Notes under the pieces: model-generated
What the model saw: only the letters and a program-made list of their open reading frames with translations
Told to the model about the DNA's origin: nothing
The model's database searches: none
Position numbers and translations under genes: made by a program
Origin: JAHFUS01 sp035689115
GTDB taxonomy: Bacteria > Actinomycetota > Acidimicrobiia > Acidimicrobiales > GCA-2861595
Assembly: GCA_035689115.1 (NCBI GenBank)
Contig: DASSMA010000066.1
Location: 32,456-96,455 of the forward strand
Direction: 5' to 3'
Length of the DNA: 64,000 nucleotides
Part shown: one piece after another, positions 34,489 through 43,463 of the stretch
How the letters are laid out: each line of letters starts with the position of its first letter
Position numbering within the stretch: position 1 is the stretch's first letter

Positions 34489-34998
34489 ATGCCCATCACC
34501 CGACTGAACCATGCCGTGCTGTACGTCCGCGACGCCGAGGCCTCGGCCGCCTTCTACGGCGACGTGCTCGGGTTCCGGCCGGTGATGCAGATGCGCGGCG
34601 CCGTGTTCCTCCAGGCGTCGGGGTCCACCAACGACCACGACCTGGGCCTGTTCACCATCGGCGGGGCGGCCGGCCCGTCCGAGGCGGGCCGGCGCACGGT
34701 CGGCCTGTACCACCTGGCGTGGGAGGTCGACACGCTGGCCGAGCTGGTGCGCATCGCCGGCGCGCTGCGCGAGCGCGGCTCCCTCGTGGGGTCCAGCGAC
34801 CACGGCTCCACCAAGGCGCTCTACGCCCACGACCCCGACGGCATCGAGTTCGAGGTGTCCTGGCTGGTGCCCGCCGACCTCCTCGACGACGAGGCAAAGG
34901 CCGGCCGCTCCACGATCCGCCCCCTCGACCTCGACGCCGAGATCGCCCGCTACGGCGCGGACACCCGGGGCGGCATAGGAATCAGCGTCAGCGCCTGA
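34489..34998 (+). CDS. VOC family dioxygenase/glyoxalase-like protein
   Basis: 169 residues. A betaalphabetabetabeta metal-binding fold: LNHAVLYVRDAEASAAFYGD with a ligand histidine, LYHLAWEVDTLAEL with a second, and HDPDGIEFEVSW with the ligand glutamate. This order matches CatE-type catechol-2,3-dioxygenases, often controlled by a MarR (MhqR-like) regulator, as the divergent neighbour here suggests. Glyoxalase-type or resistance roles are alternatives. ATG 34489 is chosen because it starts the first domain strand; GAGGAGC precedes it. Confidence 0.82.
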   Translation: MPITRLNHAVLYVRDAEASAAFYGDVLGFRPVMQMRGAVFLQASGSTNDHDLGLFTIGGAAGPSEAGRRTVGLYHLAWEVDTLAELVRIAGALRERGSLVGSSDHGSTKALYAHDPDGIEFEVSWLVPADLLDDEAKAGRSTIRPLDLDAEIARYGADTRGGIGISVSA

Positions 34999-34999
34999 C

Positions 35000-37900
35000 C
35001 TACGGCTGGGCGGCTATCGCCACCACGGGCTCGCGGATCACCCCGTCGAGGGGGACGGCGCTCACGGTGGCGTCGCCGGCTCCCGTGACCTCGCCCCGGA
35101 GGTCGGCCAGCCAGTAGCCGCGGCCGGTGACGGTGGGGGCGAGACCCACCACCGGCGGGCCGCTCGAGGCGGCGACCGAGCCGAAGAAGCCGGCGTCGCC
35201 GAAGGCGAACACGCCGCCGCGCATCCCCGACAGCCAGTAGCCGCCGCCCGACGGCGTGGCCGCCATGCCGGCGACCGGCTCGTGGACCCCGAGCGCGACG
35301 AGCGAGCCGTGGAAGCCGGCGTCGCCGAAGGCGAACACGCCCCCGTCGGCGGCGACGAGCCAGTAGCCGTGCCCTGACCGGGTGGCCGCCATGCCCACGA
35401 TGCGCCCGTTCAGGTGGACCGCGCCGAGCGAGCCGTAGAAGCCGGCATCGCCGAAGGCGAAGACGCCCCCGTCGGCGGCGACGAGCCAGTAGCCGTGGCC
35501 CGAGGGCGTGGCCGCCATGCCCACGATGCGCCCGTTCAGGTGGACCGCGCCGAGCGAGCCGTGGAAGCCGGCGTCGCCGAAGGCGAACACGCCCCCGTCG
35601 GCGGCGACGAGCCAGTACCCGGCGCCCGACGGCGTGGCCGCCATGCCCACCACCGGCTGGTTGGGCCGGGTGGCGCCCAGCGAGCCGTGGAAGCCGGCGC
35701 CACCGAGCGCGTAGACGGAGCCGTCCTGGGCGGCCAGCCAGTACCCGTGGGGCTTCACCGGCGGGCGAACCAACTGGTCGGCCGCCCCGCACGCCGTGGT
35801 GACCGGGGCGTTGGCGCCGTCGCCCGAGTAGGCGGCCACCCAGTGGTAGCTGCCGGGGACCGTCGGCGTGTACGGGTCGGACGTGAACGAACCGGCACCG
35901 GTGACGGTGCGGGCGGTGGCCGCCACGGGCGGGCCGGCGCAGGAGGACGAGGGCCCGTAGAGGCGGAAGGTGAGCGTGCCGGTTGGCGAGTGGCCGCCGG
36001 TGAGGACGGCACCGGCCGACAGCGCGGCGCCCAGGTCGACCGCCGCCGGTGACGCCGAGGCGGTGAGCGACGGCGTGGCCGCCGTGATCGCCACGCTCTC
36101 CCCGGCTGCGTTGCAGGGCGCGGCGACGGCGTTGTTGGCGGCGTCGCCGGAGTAGGTCGCCCGCCACCGGTAGGTGCCGGCGCCGGCCGGCGTGAAGGGC
36201 GCCGACGTGGCCTGGCCACCGGCGACGGTGCCGGTGGACGCGAACACCGGGGCCGACGCACAGGCGGTGTCGCCGGGGCCGTAGAGGGTGAAGGTGACGG
36301 TCCCCGTGGGGTTCATCCCGCCGGACAGGGTGGCGGTGTCGCTCACGGTGCCGCCGATCACGACCGTGGCCGAGGCGGTGGTGGCGATGGTGGGCGACGC
36401 CTTCGACACCGACACGCTCTCGCCGGCGTCGTTGCACGGCGTGGAGACGGCGTTGTTGTTCGTGTCGCCCGAGTAGGCGGCCCGCCACCGGTAGGTGCCG
36501 GCGCCGGCCGGCGTGAAGGGCGCCGACGTGGCCTGGCCACCGGCGACGGTGCCGGTGGACGAGGTCACGGCGCTGGCGCAGGTGGCGTCGTCGGGGCCAT
36601 AGGCGGTGAAGGTGACGGTGCCGGTGGGGTTGAAGCCGGCCGAGATGGTTGCGGTGTCGCTGATCGAGCTGCCCAGCACGACCGTGCTCGACGCCTGGGT
36701 GGCGATGGTGGGCGTCGCCTTGAGCACCGACACGCTCTCGCCCGTGTCGTTGCACGGCGTGGACACGGCGTTGTTGTTCGTGTCGCCCGAGTAGGTGGCC
36801 CGCCACCGGTAGGTGCCGGCGCCCGTCGTCGTGTACGGCGCCGACGTGGCCTGGCCGGCCGCCAGGGTGCCGGTGGACGTGGCCAGCACGACGTTGCAGC
36901 TGGTGTCGCCGGGCCCGTACAGCGTGAAGGTGACGGTGCCGGTGGGGCTGTACCCGCCCGTGACGGCGGCCCCGTCGCTGATCGAGTTCCCCACCACGCC
37001 CGGGGCCGAGGCGGTGGTGGCGACCGAGGGCGTCGCCTTGGACACGACCACGCTCTCGTTGGCCGCGTTGCAGGGACTGCTGGCTGGGTCGTTGCCGGCG
37101 TCCCCCGAGTAGCTGGCCGTCCAGCGGTAGGTGCCGGCGGTGGTGGGCGTGAAGGAATCCGACGTGGCGGCCGCCCCGGAGACGGCGACGGTCGACGTGA
37201 ACGCCGGCGTGGTGACGCAGGTGGGGTCGTTCGGGCCGTAGAGCTGGAAGCTGACCGTCCCCGTGGGGCTGGTGCCCCCGGTCAGCGTGGCCGAGTCGCT
37301 CACGGTGCCGCTACCGACCGTCACACCCGTCGACGCCGTGGTGGCGAGCGTGGGCGACGTCTTGGTGGCCAGAGTGATGCACCACCCGCCGGCGATAGAG
37401 CCCGAGTCGGACGAGGAGTCGTCGACCACGTAGAGGCTCCACGTGCCGTTGGGCGAGGCGCCGGCGAATGCCCCGGCCAGCGTGGTAGCGGCCGACGGGG
37501 TGGGTGCCGGCGCCGGGAAGGAGTCGGCGAACTGCTCCGTGTAGTTCACCGGTTTGTAGCTCCCCGCGCCCCACGCCAAGTTCTGCGGCGGCTGCGAGGC
37601 GGCCGAGTCGGCGAAGGTGACGTCGGCGTTGGCGAGCGGGCCGGTGCCGGCGTCGGAGAGCAGCACCAGGTTCTGGGATCCCCCGGCGGGCCCGACGAGC
37701 AGCACGTCGAGGTCGCCCTCGAAGCTGTGGCTGACGTTCTTCAACTGCACCGTCGCGTTGGTGACGGTGCCGCTGGCCCCGGTGACGAACACGTTCGACG
37801 GGTACGGCGTGGCGGTGCCGAACACCGGGATGGAGATGGCGCCGGTATTGCAGTAGGTGCTCCCCGTGACCGTGGTGGCGTTGTCCACCCGCACGCTCAC

Positions 37901-38809
37901 CGTGCCGTTGCTGGTCCCGAAGGACGCGGTGCCGTTGTAGGTGGCGCTTATGACGTGTGTCCCCTCGGCCAGCGACGAGGTGGAGAAGGCGGCGTTGCCG
38001 CTGCCGTTCACGGCGACGTTGGAGGCCAGCGTGGTGGCGCCCTCGGTGAAGGTGACGGTGCCCGAGGTGACGGGACTGCCCCCGCTGGCGACCGAGGCGG
38101 TGACGGTGACTGCCTGCCCGGTGGTGGCGGGGTTGGGCGACGCCGACGCCGTCGTGGTGGTCGCGGCGCCGGCTGGCGCGGTGATGTCGAGCGACCACCC
38201 GCCGGCGACGGTGACGGTGCCGCCGCAGCTGTCGTCGGTGACGTAGAGGCTCCAGGTGCCGTTCGGCGAGATCCCGCCGAAGGCACCGGCGAGGGTGGTG
38301 GCACCCGAGGGAGAGGGCGCCGGCGCCGGGAAGGTGTCGGCATCGTTGGGGGGGATGTTCGTGTAGTTGGTCGGCTTGTAGGTGCCGGTCGACCAGGCGG
38401 ACGTGGGGACGGAGCTGGCGGCGGAGTCGTCGAAGGTGAAGGTGGCGTTGGTGAGCGAGCCGGCCCCACCGGCGTCGGACACGAGGATGAGGTTCTGCGA
38501 GCCGCCGCCCGGTCCGACCAGGAGTACCTCGAGGTCGTCGCCGTACGTCGAGGAGACGTTCGAGAGCGTGACGTTCACGTCGGTGAGGGTGCCGGTGAAC
38601 CCGCTCACGGCGATGGTGGACGGGTAGGGCGTGGCGATGCCCGGCGTCGTCGGCGGCCCGCACACTGTGGCGTCGGCCACGGGGATCGGCGTGCTGTTCG
38701 AGAAGGTGGTCGCACCGGCGGGCGCTGCGGTCAGCACGGCGACGACGGGCAGGACCAGCGTGCACAGCGCGAGGAGACCTGCCCCCCGGCGCCTCGGGTT
38801 CGGAGCCAT
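35000..38809 (-). CDS. Giant secreted surface protein: P-like domains, Ig-like repeats and GYWL repeats
   Basis: 1269 residues. A signal peptide (LLALCTLVLPVVAVLTAAPAGA) is followed by a proprotein-convertase P-like domain (about 34-215; LEVLLVGPGGGSQNLILVSD, NGTWSLYVTDDS). Next come one Ig-like domain (216-310), a second P-like domain (311-482), and five Ig-like repeats of about 105 residues (SPTGTVTFTLYGPGDT, GTYRWRATYSGD, each with two cysteines). Six repeats of about 43 residues follow (GYWLVAADGGVFAFGDAGF, HGSLGAVHLNGRIVGMAATPSG). There is no sortase signal or C-terminal anchor, so it is released or held by other means. Likely adhesion or cell-surface structure; the ligand is unknown. 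Confidence 0.85.
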   Translation of the reverse strand: MAPNPRRRGAGLLALCTLVLPVVAVLTAAPAGATTFSNSTPIPVADATVCGPPTTPGIATPYPSTIAVSGFTGTLTDVNVTLSNVSSTYGDDLEVLLVGPGGGSQNLILVSDAGGAGSLTNATFTFDDSAASSVPTSAWSTGTYKPTNYTNIPPNDADTFPAPAPSPSGATTLAGAFGGISPNGTWSLYVTDDSCGGTVTVAGGWSLDITAPAGAATTTTASASPNPATTGQAVTVTASVASGGSPVTSGTVTFTEGATTLASNVAVNGSGNAAFSTSSLAEGTHVISATYNGTASFGTSNGTVSVRVDNATTVTGSTYCNTGAISIPVFGTATPYPSNVFVTGASGTVTNATVQLKNVSHSFEGDLDVLLVGPAGGSQNLVLLSDAGTGPLANADVTFADSAASQPPQNLAWGAGSYKPVNYTEQFADSFPAPAPTPSAATTLAGAFAGASPNGTWSLYVVDDSSSDSGSIAGGWCITLATKTSPTLATTASTGVTVGSGTVSDSATLTGGTSPTGTVSFQLYGPNDPTCVTTPAFTSTVAVSGAAATSDSFTPTTAGTYRWTASYSGDAGNDPASSPCNAANESVVVSKATPSVATTASAPGVVGNSISDGAAVTGGYSPTGTVTFTLYGPGDTSCNVVLATSTGTLAAGQATSAPYTTTGAGTYRWRATYSGDTNNNAVSTPCNDTGESVSVLKATPTIATQASSTVVLGSSISDTATISAGFNPTGTVTFTAYGPDDATCASAVTSSTGTVAGGQATSAPFTPAGAGTYRWRAAYSGDTNNNAVSTPCNDAGESVSVSKASPTIATTASATVVIGGTVSDTATLSGGMNPTGTVTFTLYGPGDTACASAPVFASTGTVAGGQATSAPFTPAGAGTYRWRATYSGDAANNAVAAPCNAAGESVAITAATPSLTASASPAAVDLGAALSAGAVLTGGHSPTGTLTFRLYGPSSSCAGPPVAATARTVTGAGSFTSDPYTPTVPGSYHWVAAYSGDGANAPVTTACGAADQLVRPPVKPHGYWLAAQDGSVYALGGAGFHGSLGATRPNQPVVGMAATPSGAGYWLVAADGGVFAFGDAGFHGSLGAVHLNGRIVGMAATPSGHGYWLVAADGGVFAFGDAGFYGSLGAVHLNGRIVGMAATRSGHGYWLVAADGGVFAFGDAGFHGSLVALGVHEPVAGMAATPSGGGYWLSGMRGGVFAFGDAGFFGSVAASSGPPVVGLAPTVTGRGYWLADLRGEVTGAGDATVSAVPLDGVIREPVVAIAAQP

Positions 38810-38941
38810 CGGGGACGGATGGTACCCCGCGACCGGTACCTCGAAAAGCCGACAATCCGCCTTGGTCGGAAATGACCCACCGTGACCGCTTCGTCGGACT
38901 CAGGTAGCATGACTGCTCGCCTCAACGAGAGGAGTCCCGGG

Positions 38942-39451
38942 GTGTCCGAACCGTTCATCGGTGAAATCCGCCTGTTTGGCTTCAACTTCGCGCCCGTTGG
39001 CTGGGCCCAGTGCAACGGTCAGCTGCTGGCGATCGCGCAGAACACCGCCCTGTTCTCGCTGCTGGGCACCATGTACGGGGGCAACGGCACCACCACCTTC
39101 GGCCTGCCCGACCTCCGGGGGCGGGCACCGCTGAGCGCCGGCCAGGGCCCCGGCCTCGCCAACTACGACCAGGGGCAGGTGGGCGGCACGGAGTCGGTCA
39201 CCCTCACGGCCGCCCAGGTGCCCGCCCACGGCCACACCGTGGCCGCCAGCAACGGCGCGGCCAGCGCCAACCGCCCCGGCGGCGGGGTGCCGGCGGCCGG
39301 CGGCGCCTACGCCGGCACCAGCGACGGCACCACGATGAACGCCGCCATGGTGGCCGGCGGCGGCAGCGGCCAGCCGTTCGACAACCGCTCCCCCTACCTC
39401 GCCGTCAACTTCTGCATCGCCCTGGAGGGCATCTTCCCGTCGCGTAGCTGA
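38942..39451 (+). CDS. Phage tail-collar domain protein (MdpB-like)
   Basis: 169 residues from GTG 38942, with GAGAGGAG upstream. The sequence follows the tail-collar/microcystin-dependent protein family: IGEIRLFGFNFAPVGWAQCN, GQLLAIAQNTALFSLLGTMYGG, TTFGLPDLRGRAPLS, and RSPYLAVNFCIAL at the end. These small trimer-forming proteins occur in many bacteria outside phages. No other phage gene is near, so a stand-alone surface or secreted protein is more likely than a prophage remnant. Divergent from the giant surface protein with 132 bp between starts. Confidence 0.9.
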   Translation: MSEPFIGEIRLFGFNFAPVGWAQCNGQLLAIAQNTALFSLLGTMYGGNGTTTFGLPDLRGRAPLSAGQGPGLANYDQGQVGGTESVTLTAAQVPAHGHTVAASNGAASANRPGGGVPAAGGAYAGTSDGTTMNAAMVAGGGSGQPFDNRSPYLAVNFCIALEGIFPSRS

Positions 39452-39520
39452 TTTCGCACTCGCAAGCGGAGCTTGCCCGGCGAGGGGTTTCGCGCTCGCA
39501 ACCAGAGGCTGCCCGGCGAG
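39452..39520. repeat. Two imperfect 33-bp direct repeats
   Basis: Units 39452-39484 and 39488-39520 both begin TTTCGC-x-CTCGCAA and end TGCCCGGCGAG, with differences in the middle. They directly follow the tail-collar gene stop and open a 265-bp intergenic stretch. Origin unknown. Confidence 0.7.
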
Positions 39521-39716
39521 TTTGACGTGCCGCCCTCCGGGCCGCTGGTCTCGCCTACGGCTCGCTCGCCGCTTCGTCGGCGCTCAGGCCGCCGACCGGC
39601 GGGGCCGGATCGGCGGCTTCTTGCGGGGGGCTGCGCCCCCCGCACCCCCGTGCCGGCAGCCATTGGGGCGCCTCCGGCGCCGTGGGCGGCCGCCGGCGGT
39701 TCACCCTCACGGCCGC
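39521..39716. other. Non-coding stretch with hairpins before the VWA gene end
   Basis: Contains TGCGGGGGGC (39622-39631) pairing with GCCCCCCGCA (39635-39644) across TGC, and a smaller GGCGCC-TCC-GGCGCC at 39667-39681. The first is a plausible terminator for either neighbour. No gene is visible. Confidence 0.6.
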
Positions 39717-40667
39717 CTACAAGATGCGCGTGGTCCAGAGCAGCGCCGCGCCCATCGCCGCCACGAGCAGGAACACGGCCACGGCCACGAAGCGCATGCC
39801 GATCTCCCGCCGCTCGGTGGTATAGCCCACCCGGGTGCCGATCTTGGCGTAGACGCCCTTCAGCTCCTTGCCCGACACGGCCTCGAACGAGGCGCCGCCG
39901 GTGGCCTTGGCCAGGCTCTCCATCGACGCCGGGTCGGCGGGAACCGGGATGAGCCGGCCGCCGATGTCGACGGTGCCGTCCTGGGTGCCGAAGGCGATGG
40001 TGGTGACGGGCACGCCCTGCTCGGACGCCGCCTGGGCGGCCTCGTCGACCGGCGTGCCGACGGTGGTGACGCCGTCGGACAGGAGCACGATGGCGGCCGT
40101 CTGCTTGCCCTTGGTCGTGCCGGCGCCGCCGGAGGCGGTGATGGCGTCGAGGGCCACGAGGATGGCGTCGCCGGCCGCCGTGCCAGGGCCGGTGGTGAGG
40201 CTCTGGATGCCGTTCTTGACGCTCTCGTGGTCGGTGGTGGGCGGCGAGATCACCCGAGTGGTGCGGTCGAACGACACGAGGCCGACCCGCAGGCGCTCGG
40301 GGAGGTCCCCCACGAACGACACCGCCGCCTCCCGGGCGGCCTGGAGCCGGGTGGGCGACACGTCGGTGGCCTGCATCGAGGCCGAGACGTCGACGACCAG
40401 CATCACCGTGGCCGCCTCCTTCGGCACCCGCTCGCTGCGAGTGGGACGGGCCAGGCCGACGACCAGGAGGGCGAGGGCCAGGGCCATGGCGCCGGCCGGC
40501 GCGTGGCGCCGCCACCCCGGCCGCTTGGGAGCCACCGACTCGAGCAGCTCGAGGTTGGTGAACCGCACGGCGTACTGCTTGCGCCGGCTCTGGAGGTAGA
40601 GGTAGGCGGCCACCAGCCCTGCCACGACGAGCAGGAGCCACAGCCGTTCGGCAGCGAGGAACTTCAT
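39717..40667 (-). CDS. VWA domain membrane protein (BatA-like)
   Basis: 316 residues. Two N-terminal helices (LWLLLVVAGLVAAYLYL; GAMALALALLVVGLA) and one at the C-terminus (VAVAVFLLVAAMGAALLW) flank a von Willebrand A domain. The metal site is MLVVDVSASMQATDVSP, with VLLSDGVTTVG completing it. The order MoxR ATPase, DUF58, VWA is conserved in many actinobacteria, where the group is thought to act as a chaperone for cell-envelope proteins. The start overlaps the stop of the DUF58 gene. Confidence 0.9.
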   Translation of the reverse strand: MKFLAAERLWLLLVVAGLVAAYLYLQSRRKQYAVRFTNLELLESVAPKRPGWRRHAPAGAMALALALLVVGLARPTRSERVPKEAATVMLVVDVSASMQATDVSPTRLQAAREAAVSFVGDLPERLRVGLVSFDRTTRVISPPTTDHESVKNGIQSLTTGPGTAAGDAILVALDAITASGGAGTTKGKQTAAIVLLSDGVTTVGTPVDEAAQAASEQGVPVTTIAFGTQDGTVDIGGRLIPVPADPASMESLAKATGGASFEAVSGKELKGVYAKIGTRVGYTTERREIGMRFVAVAVFLLVAAMGAALLWTTRIL

Positions 40668-41578
40668 CGGCGGCGTCGCCTCCTGGCCACGAAACGGACC
40701 ACGTCGAGCATCCAGTCACGATCGGTGGACAGCACCAGGTGGCCGGCGCCGGCCGTCTTGACGGCCCGCTCCTTGGCCTCCACCTGGGCGGCGGCCGCCG
40801 CCGCGAAGCGGGCCCGCACCTTGGCGTTGGCCGTCTGCACCTCGAGGTGCCGGCCCGTCTCCGGGTCGACCAGGGTGAGCAGGCCGACCGCCGGCAGCTC
40901 CGTCTCACGGGGATCGCGGACCTCGGCCACCACCACGTCGTGGCGGTAGGCCAGCGCCCGCAGCTCGCGCGGCCACGGCCCCTTGTCGAGCAGGTCGGTG
41001 ATGACCACCACAAGGCTGCGCCGGCGGGCGGTGAGCCGGGCCCTGCGCAGGGCGTCGGCGAGTGACACTGCGCCCTCCCCCACCCGCGGCCGGCGCTCCA
41101 CCCGGGCCAGCAGGCCGAGGAGCGCCGGCCGGCCCCCCCGGGGCGGCACCACGGTGGTGCCGTCGGGGCCGCAGATCACGGCGCCGATCCGGTTGCCGTC
41201 GCGGGCGGTGAGGAAGCCGAAGGCGGCGCCCGCCGCCAGGACCAGGTCGCGCTTCTCGCAGCCGGCGGTTCCGAAGTCGAGGCTGGCGGAGTTGTCGACC
41301 ACCAGCCACAGCTCCAGCTCGCGGTCGGCGATGGTGTTGCGCACGTGGGGCGTGCCGGATCGGGCGGTGAGGCACCAGTCCATGCGCCGCACGTCGTCGC
41401 CCGGCTCGTAGGGCCGGCCGTCGCCCGGCTCCGTGCCGCCGCCCGGCACCAGGCCCTGGTGGTCGCCCTGCAGCAGCCCGTCGAGCCGGCGCGTGACCAG
41501 CAGTTCGAGCTGGCGCAGCCGGGCCTCGCTGCGCGGCAGGTCGACCCGGGGAGCCGGCGCAGGTGCAGCAGGCGTCAC
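40664..41578 (-). CDS. DUF58 protein, partner of MoxR/VWA
   Basis: 304 residues. YEPGDDVRRMDWCLTARSG is the conserved DUF58 motif; a VWA-like core follows (LWLVVDNSASLDFGT, VVVITDLLDKGPWP). No membrane segment is predicted. It lies between the MoxR gene (64-bp gap) and the VWA gene, which it overlaps. In the family it connects the ATPase to VWA-type effectors. Confidence 0.88.
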   Translation of the reverse strand: MTPAAPAPAPRVDLPRSEARLRQLELLVTRRLDGLLQGDHQGLVPGGGTEPGDGRPYEPGDDVRRMDWCLTARSGTPHVRNTIADRELELWLVVDNSASLDFGTAGCEKRDLVLAAGAAFGFLTARDGNRIGAVICGPDGTTVVPPRGGRPALLGLLARVERRPRVGEGAVSLADALRRARLTARRRSLVVVITDLLDKGPWPRELRALAYRHDVVVAEVRDPRETELPAVGLLTLVDPETGRHLEVQTANAKVRARFAAAAAAQVEAKERAVKTAGAGHLVLSTDRDWMLDVVRFVARRRRRR

Positions 41579-41642
41579 CGGCGTGCCGTCCGTCCCGGAC
41601 GGCCCCCCGGCGAGTTGCCGATGGACCGGCCTCCCGGGCCGG

Positions 41643-42662
41643 TCATGAAGCGACCGCGGCGGGGGTGGTGGCCGCGCCGTCCTGGCTCGGCGTGATGCGG
41701 GGGGCGACGATGGTGCGCACCACGCGCTCCACCACCTGCTCGGCGGTGACCCCGTCGGCCAGCGCCTCGTAGGAGAGCAGCACGCGGTGGCGGAACACGT
41801 CGCGCGCCACGTCGTAGACGTCCTGCGGGAGCACGTAGTCGCGGCCCCGCAGCAGGGCCAGCGCCCGGCCGGCGGCCACCAGCCCGAGGGTGGCCCGGGG
41901 GCTGGCGCCGTGGGCGATCTGGGGCGCGATGTCGCCCAGGTCGTGCTTGTCGGGCTCGCGGGTGGCGACCACCAGGCGGACGGCGTAGTCGACCACGGCG
42001 TCGTGCACGAAGACCTTGTCGGCCGACCGCTGGAGCTCGACCAGCTCGGCCGGCTCCAGCACCCGGGCGGGCACGGGCGGGTCGACGCTCATCCGCCGGA
42101 CGATCTCGCTCTCCTCGCGAGCGGACGGGAAGTCGATGAGCACCTTCATGAGGAACCGGTCTCGCTGGGCCTCGGGCAGCGGGTACACGCCCTCGCTCTC
42201 GATGGGGTTCTGGGTGGCCATCACGAGGAACGGCTCGGGGACGCCGTAGGTCTCGCCGCCGATCGACACGTGGCGCTCGGCCATGACCTCGAGCAGGGCG
42301 GACTGCACCTTGGCCGGCGCCCGGTTGATCTCGTCGGCCAGCACCACGTTGGCGAAGACCGGGCCCAGCTCGACGTCGAACGACTCCTGCGACGGCTTGT
42401 AGATGCGGGTGCCCACCAGGTCGGCGGGCACCAGGTCGGGGGTGAACTGGAGGCGGTGGAACTCCCCGCCGATCACGCTGGCCACCGTCTCGGCGGCCAG
42501 CGTCTTGGCCAGGCCGGGGGCGCCCTCGAGGAGGACGTGGCCCCTCGCCAGCAGGCACACGAAGAGGCGCTCGATCATGCGGTCCTGACCGACGACGACA
42601 CGCTTGACCTCGAAAAGGGCCTGCTCGAGCGTTTCGCCGACGGTGCGGGTGGGCTTCGCCAT
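41643..42662 (-). CDS. MoxR family AAA ATPase
   Basis: 339 residues from ATG 42660-42662, AGGAGA upstream. Walker A is LLEGAPGLAKTL and Walker B is NVVLADEINRAPAKVQ. The sensor-1 segment is MATQNPIESEGVYPLPEAQ, typical of MoxR/RavA. It is the presumed motor of the cluster, remodelling envelope or metal-binding partners with the downstream DUF58 and VWA proteins. First gene of that operon. Confidence 0.92.
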   Translation of the reverse strand: MAKPTRTVGETLEQALFEVKRVVVGQDRMIERLFVCLLARGHVLLEGAPGLAKTLAAETVASVIGGEFHRLQFTPDLVPADLVGTRIYKPSQESFDVELGPVFANVVLADEINRAPAKVQSALLEVMAERHVSIGGETYGVPEPFLVMATQNPIESEGVYPLPEAQRDRFLMKVLIDFPSAREESEIVRRMSVDPPVPARVLEPAELVELQRSADKVFVHDAVVDYAVRLVVATREPDKHDLGDIAPQIAHGASPRATLGLVAAGRALALLRGRDYVLPQDVYDVARDVFRHRVLLSYEALADGVTAEQVVERVVRTIVAPRITPSQDGAATTPAAVAS

Positions 42663-42706
42663 GGTGTGCGTTCTCCTGGCTGGCAAGGGGCCGTCCGGCC
42701 TGTGCG

Positions 42707-43351
42707 CTAACTGGTGGTGGTGGGGGTGGTGGACGGGGCGGGCGGGTTGCCCGGCGCCATGGGCTTGGGAGGCGGGGCGGGGGCCCAGCGCTGATGGAGC
42801 TGCTGGTCCTGGGTGGCGTCGTGGACCTCGACGGCGCTGGCCTTGCCGTCGACGACCAGGGCGACCACGTCGACCTTGTCGCCGGTCTTGACGTCGTCGA
42901 TGCCCTCGTTGCCGGCGCCCACCATCGTGTTGTCGTCAACAGCGTAGGTGCGACTGAAGCCGTCCTCGCTCTTCACCGTGAGCGAGGTGTGGGTGACGGC
43001 GGTGACCTCGCCCCGCTGGGTGGCGATGGTCTGCCAGCCGCCGTTGGGGCCGCGGGTGGTGAACTCGCCATGGATGCCCATACCCATGCCCATGTGGGGG
43101 CCACCAGGGCCTTTCATGTGCATCTCCATGGGACCGGGACCCGGCATCGGCGGGGCCGGAGCCGCCTGGTTGGGGACGGGGGCCTGGGTGGTGCCGCTTT
43201 CGGGCGGTATGCTGGTGGTGCCGTCGGTCTGGCCGGCGGCCACACCCAGGCCCGCCAGCGTCAGCCCGGCGGCGGCACCGGCCGCCACCAGCCCGGAGCG
43301 GATGCGCCGGGACCGGGTGTCCTTGCCCTCCGGAGCCTGCTGCTCGTCCAA
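42707..43351 (-). CDS. Exported protein of unknown function, Gly/Pro/Met-rich
   Basis: 214 residues starting at TTG 43349-43351 after GGAGGACGAGGAG. An N-terminal membrane segment (SGLVAAGAAAGLTLAGLGVAA) carries basic residues before it, so the rest should be outside. A middle region rich in Met, Gly and His (EMHMKGPGGPHMGMGMGIHG) could bind metal. The later part (GEVTAVTHTSLTVKSEDGFSR, DKVDVVALVVDGKASAVEV) resembles DUF5666-like beta domains. The start region and the PTTTS ending are shared with the PepSY protein at 56053, so the two are related by their framing sequences. Confidence 0.65.
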   Translation of the reverse strand: MDEQQAPEGKDTRSRRIRSGLVAAGAAAGLTLAGLGVAAGQTDGTTSIPPESGTTQAPVPNQAAPAPPMPGPGPMEMHMKGPGGPHMGMGMGIHGEFTTRGPNGGWQTIATQRGEVTAVTHTSLTVKSEDGFSRTYAVDDNTMVGAGNEGIDDVKTGDKVDVVALVVDGKASAVEVHDATQDQQLHQRWAPAPPPKPMAPGNPPAPSTTPTTTS

Positions 43352-43463
43352 CTCCTCGTCCTCCTTCGTCGGGTCACTGTGACAGCGCTGCTCTTGAACA
43401 CCAGGTGCGGCGGCTGCCAGGTCCCTGCATCCACTGTGCCAGGTCGGCCCGCCGCAAGACGCC

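Noticed and set aside
35000..35770. Possible CRISPR-like or satellite DNA repeats
   Set aside because: The periodic DNA repeats are in frame and encode the GYWL protein repeats; there are no unique spacers or cas genes.
38942..39451. Prophage or contractile tail remnant suggested by the tail-collar domain
   Set aside because: No other tail, capsid or lysis gene is nearby, and tail-collar proteins of this size are widespread outside phages.
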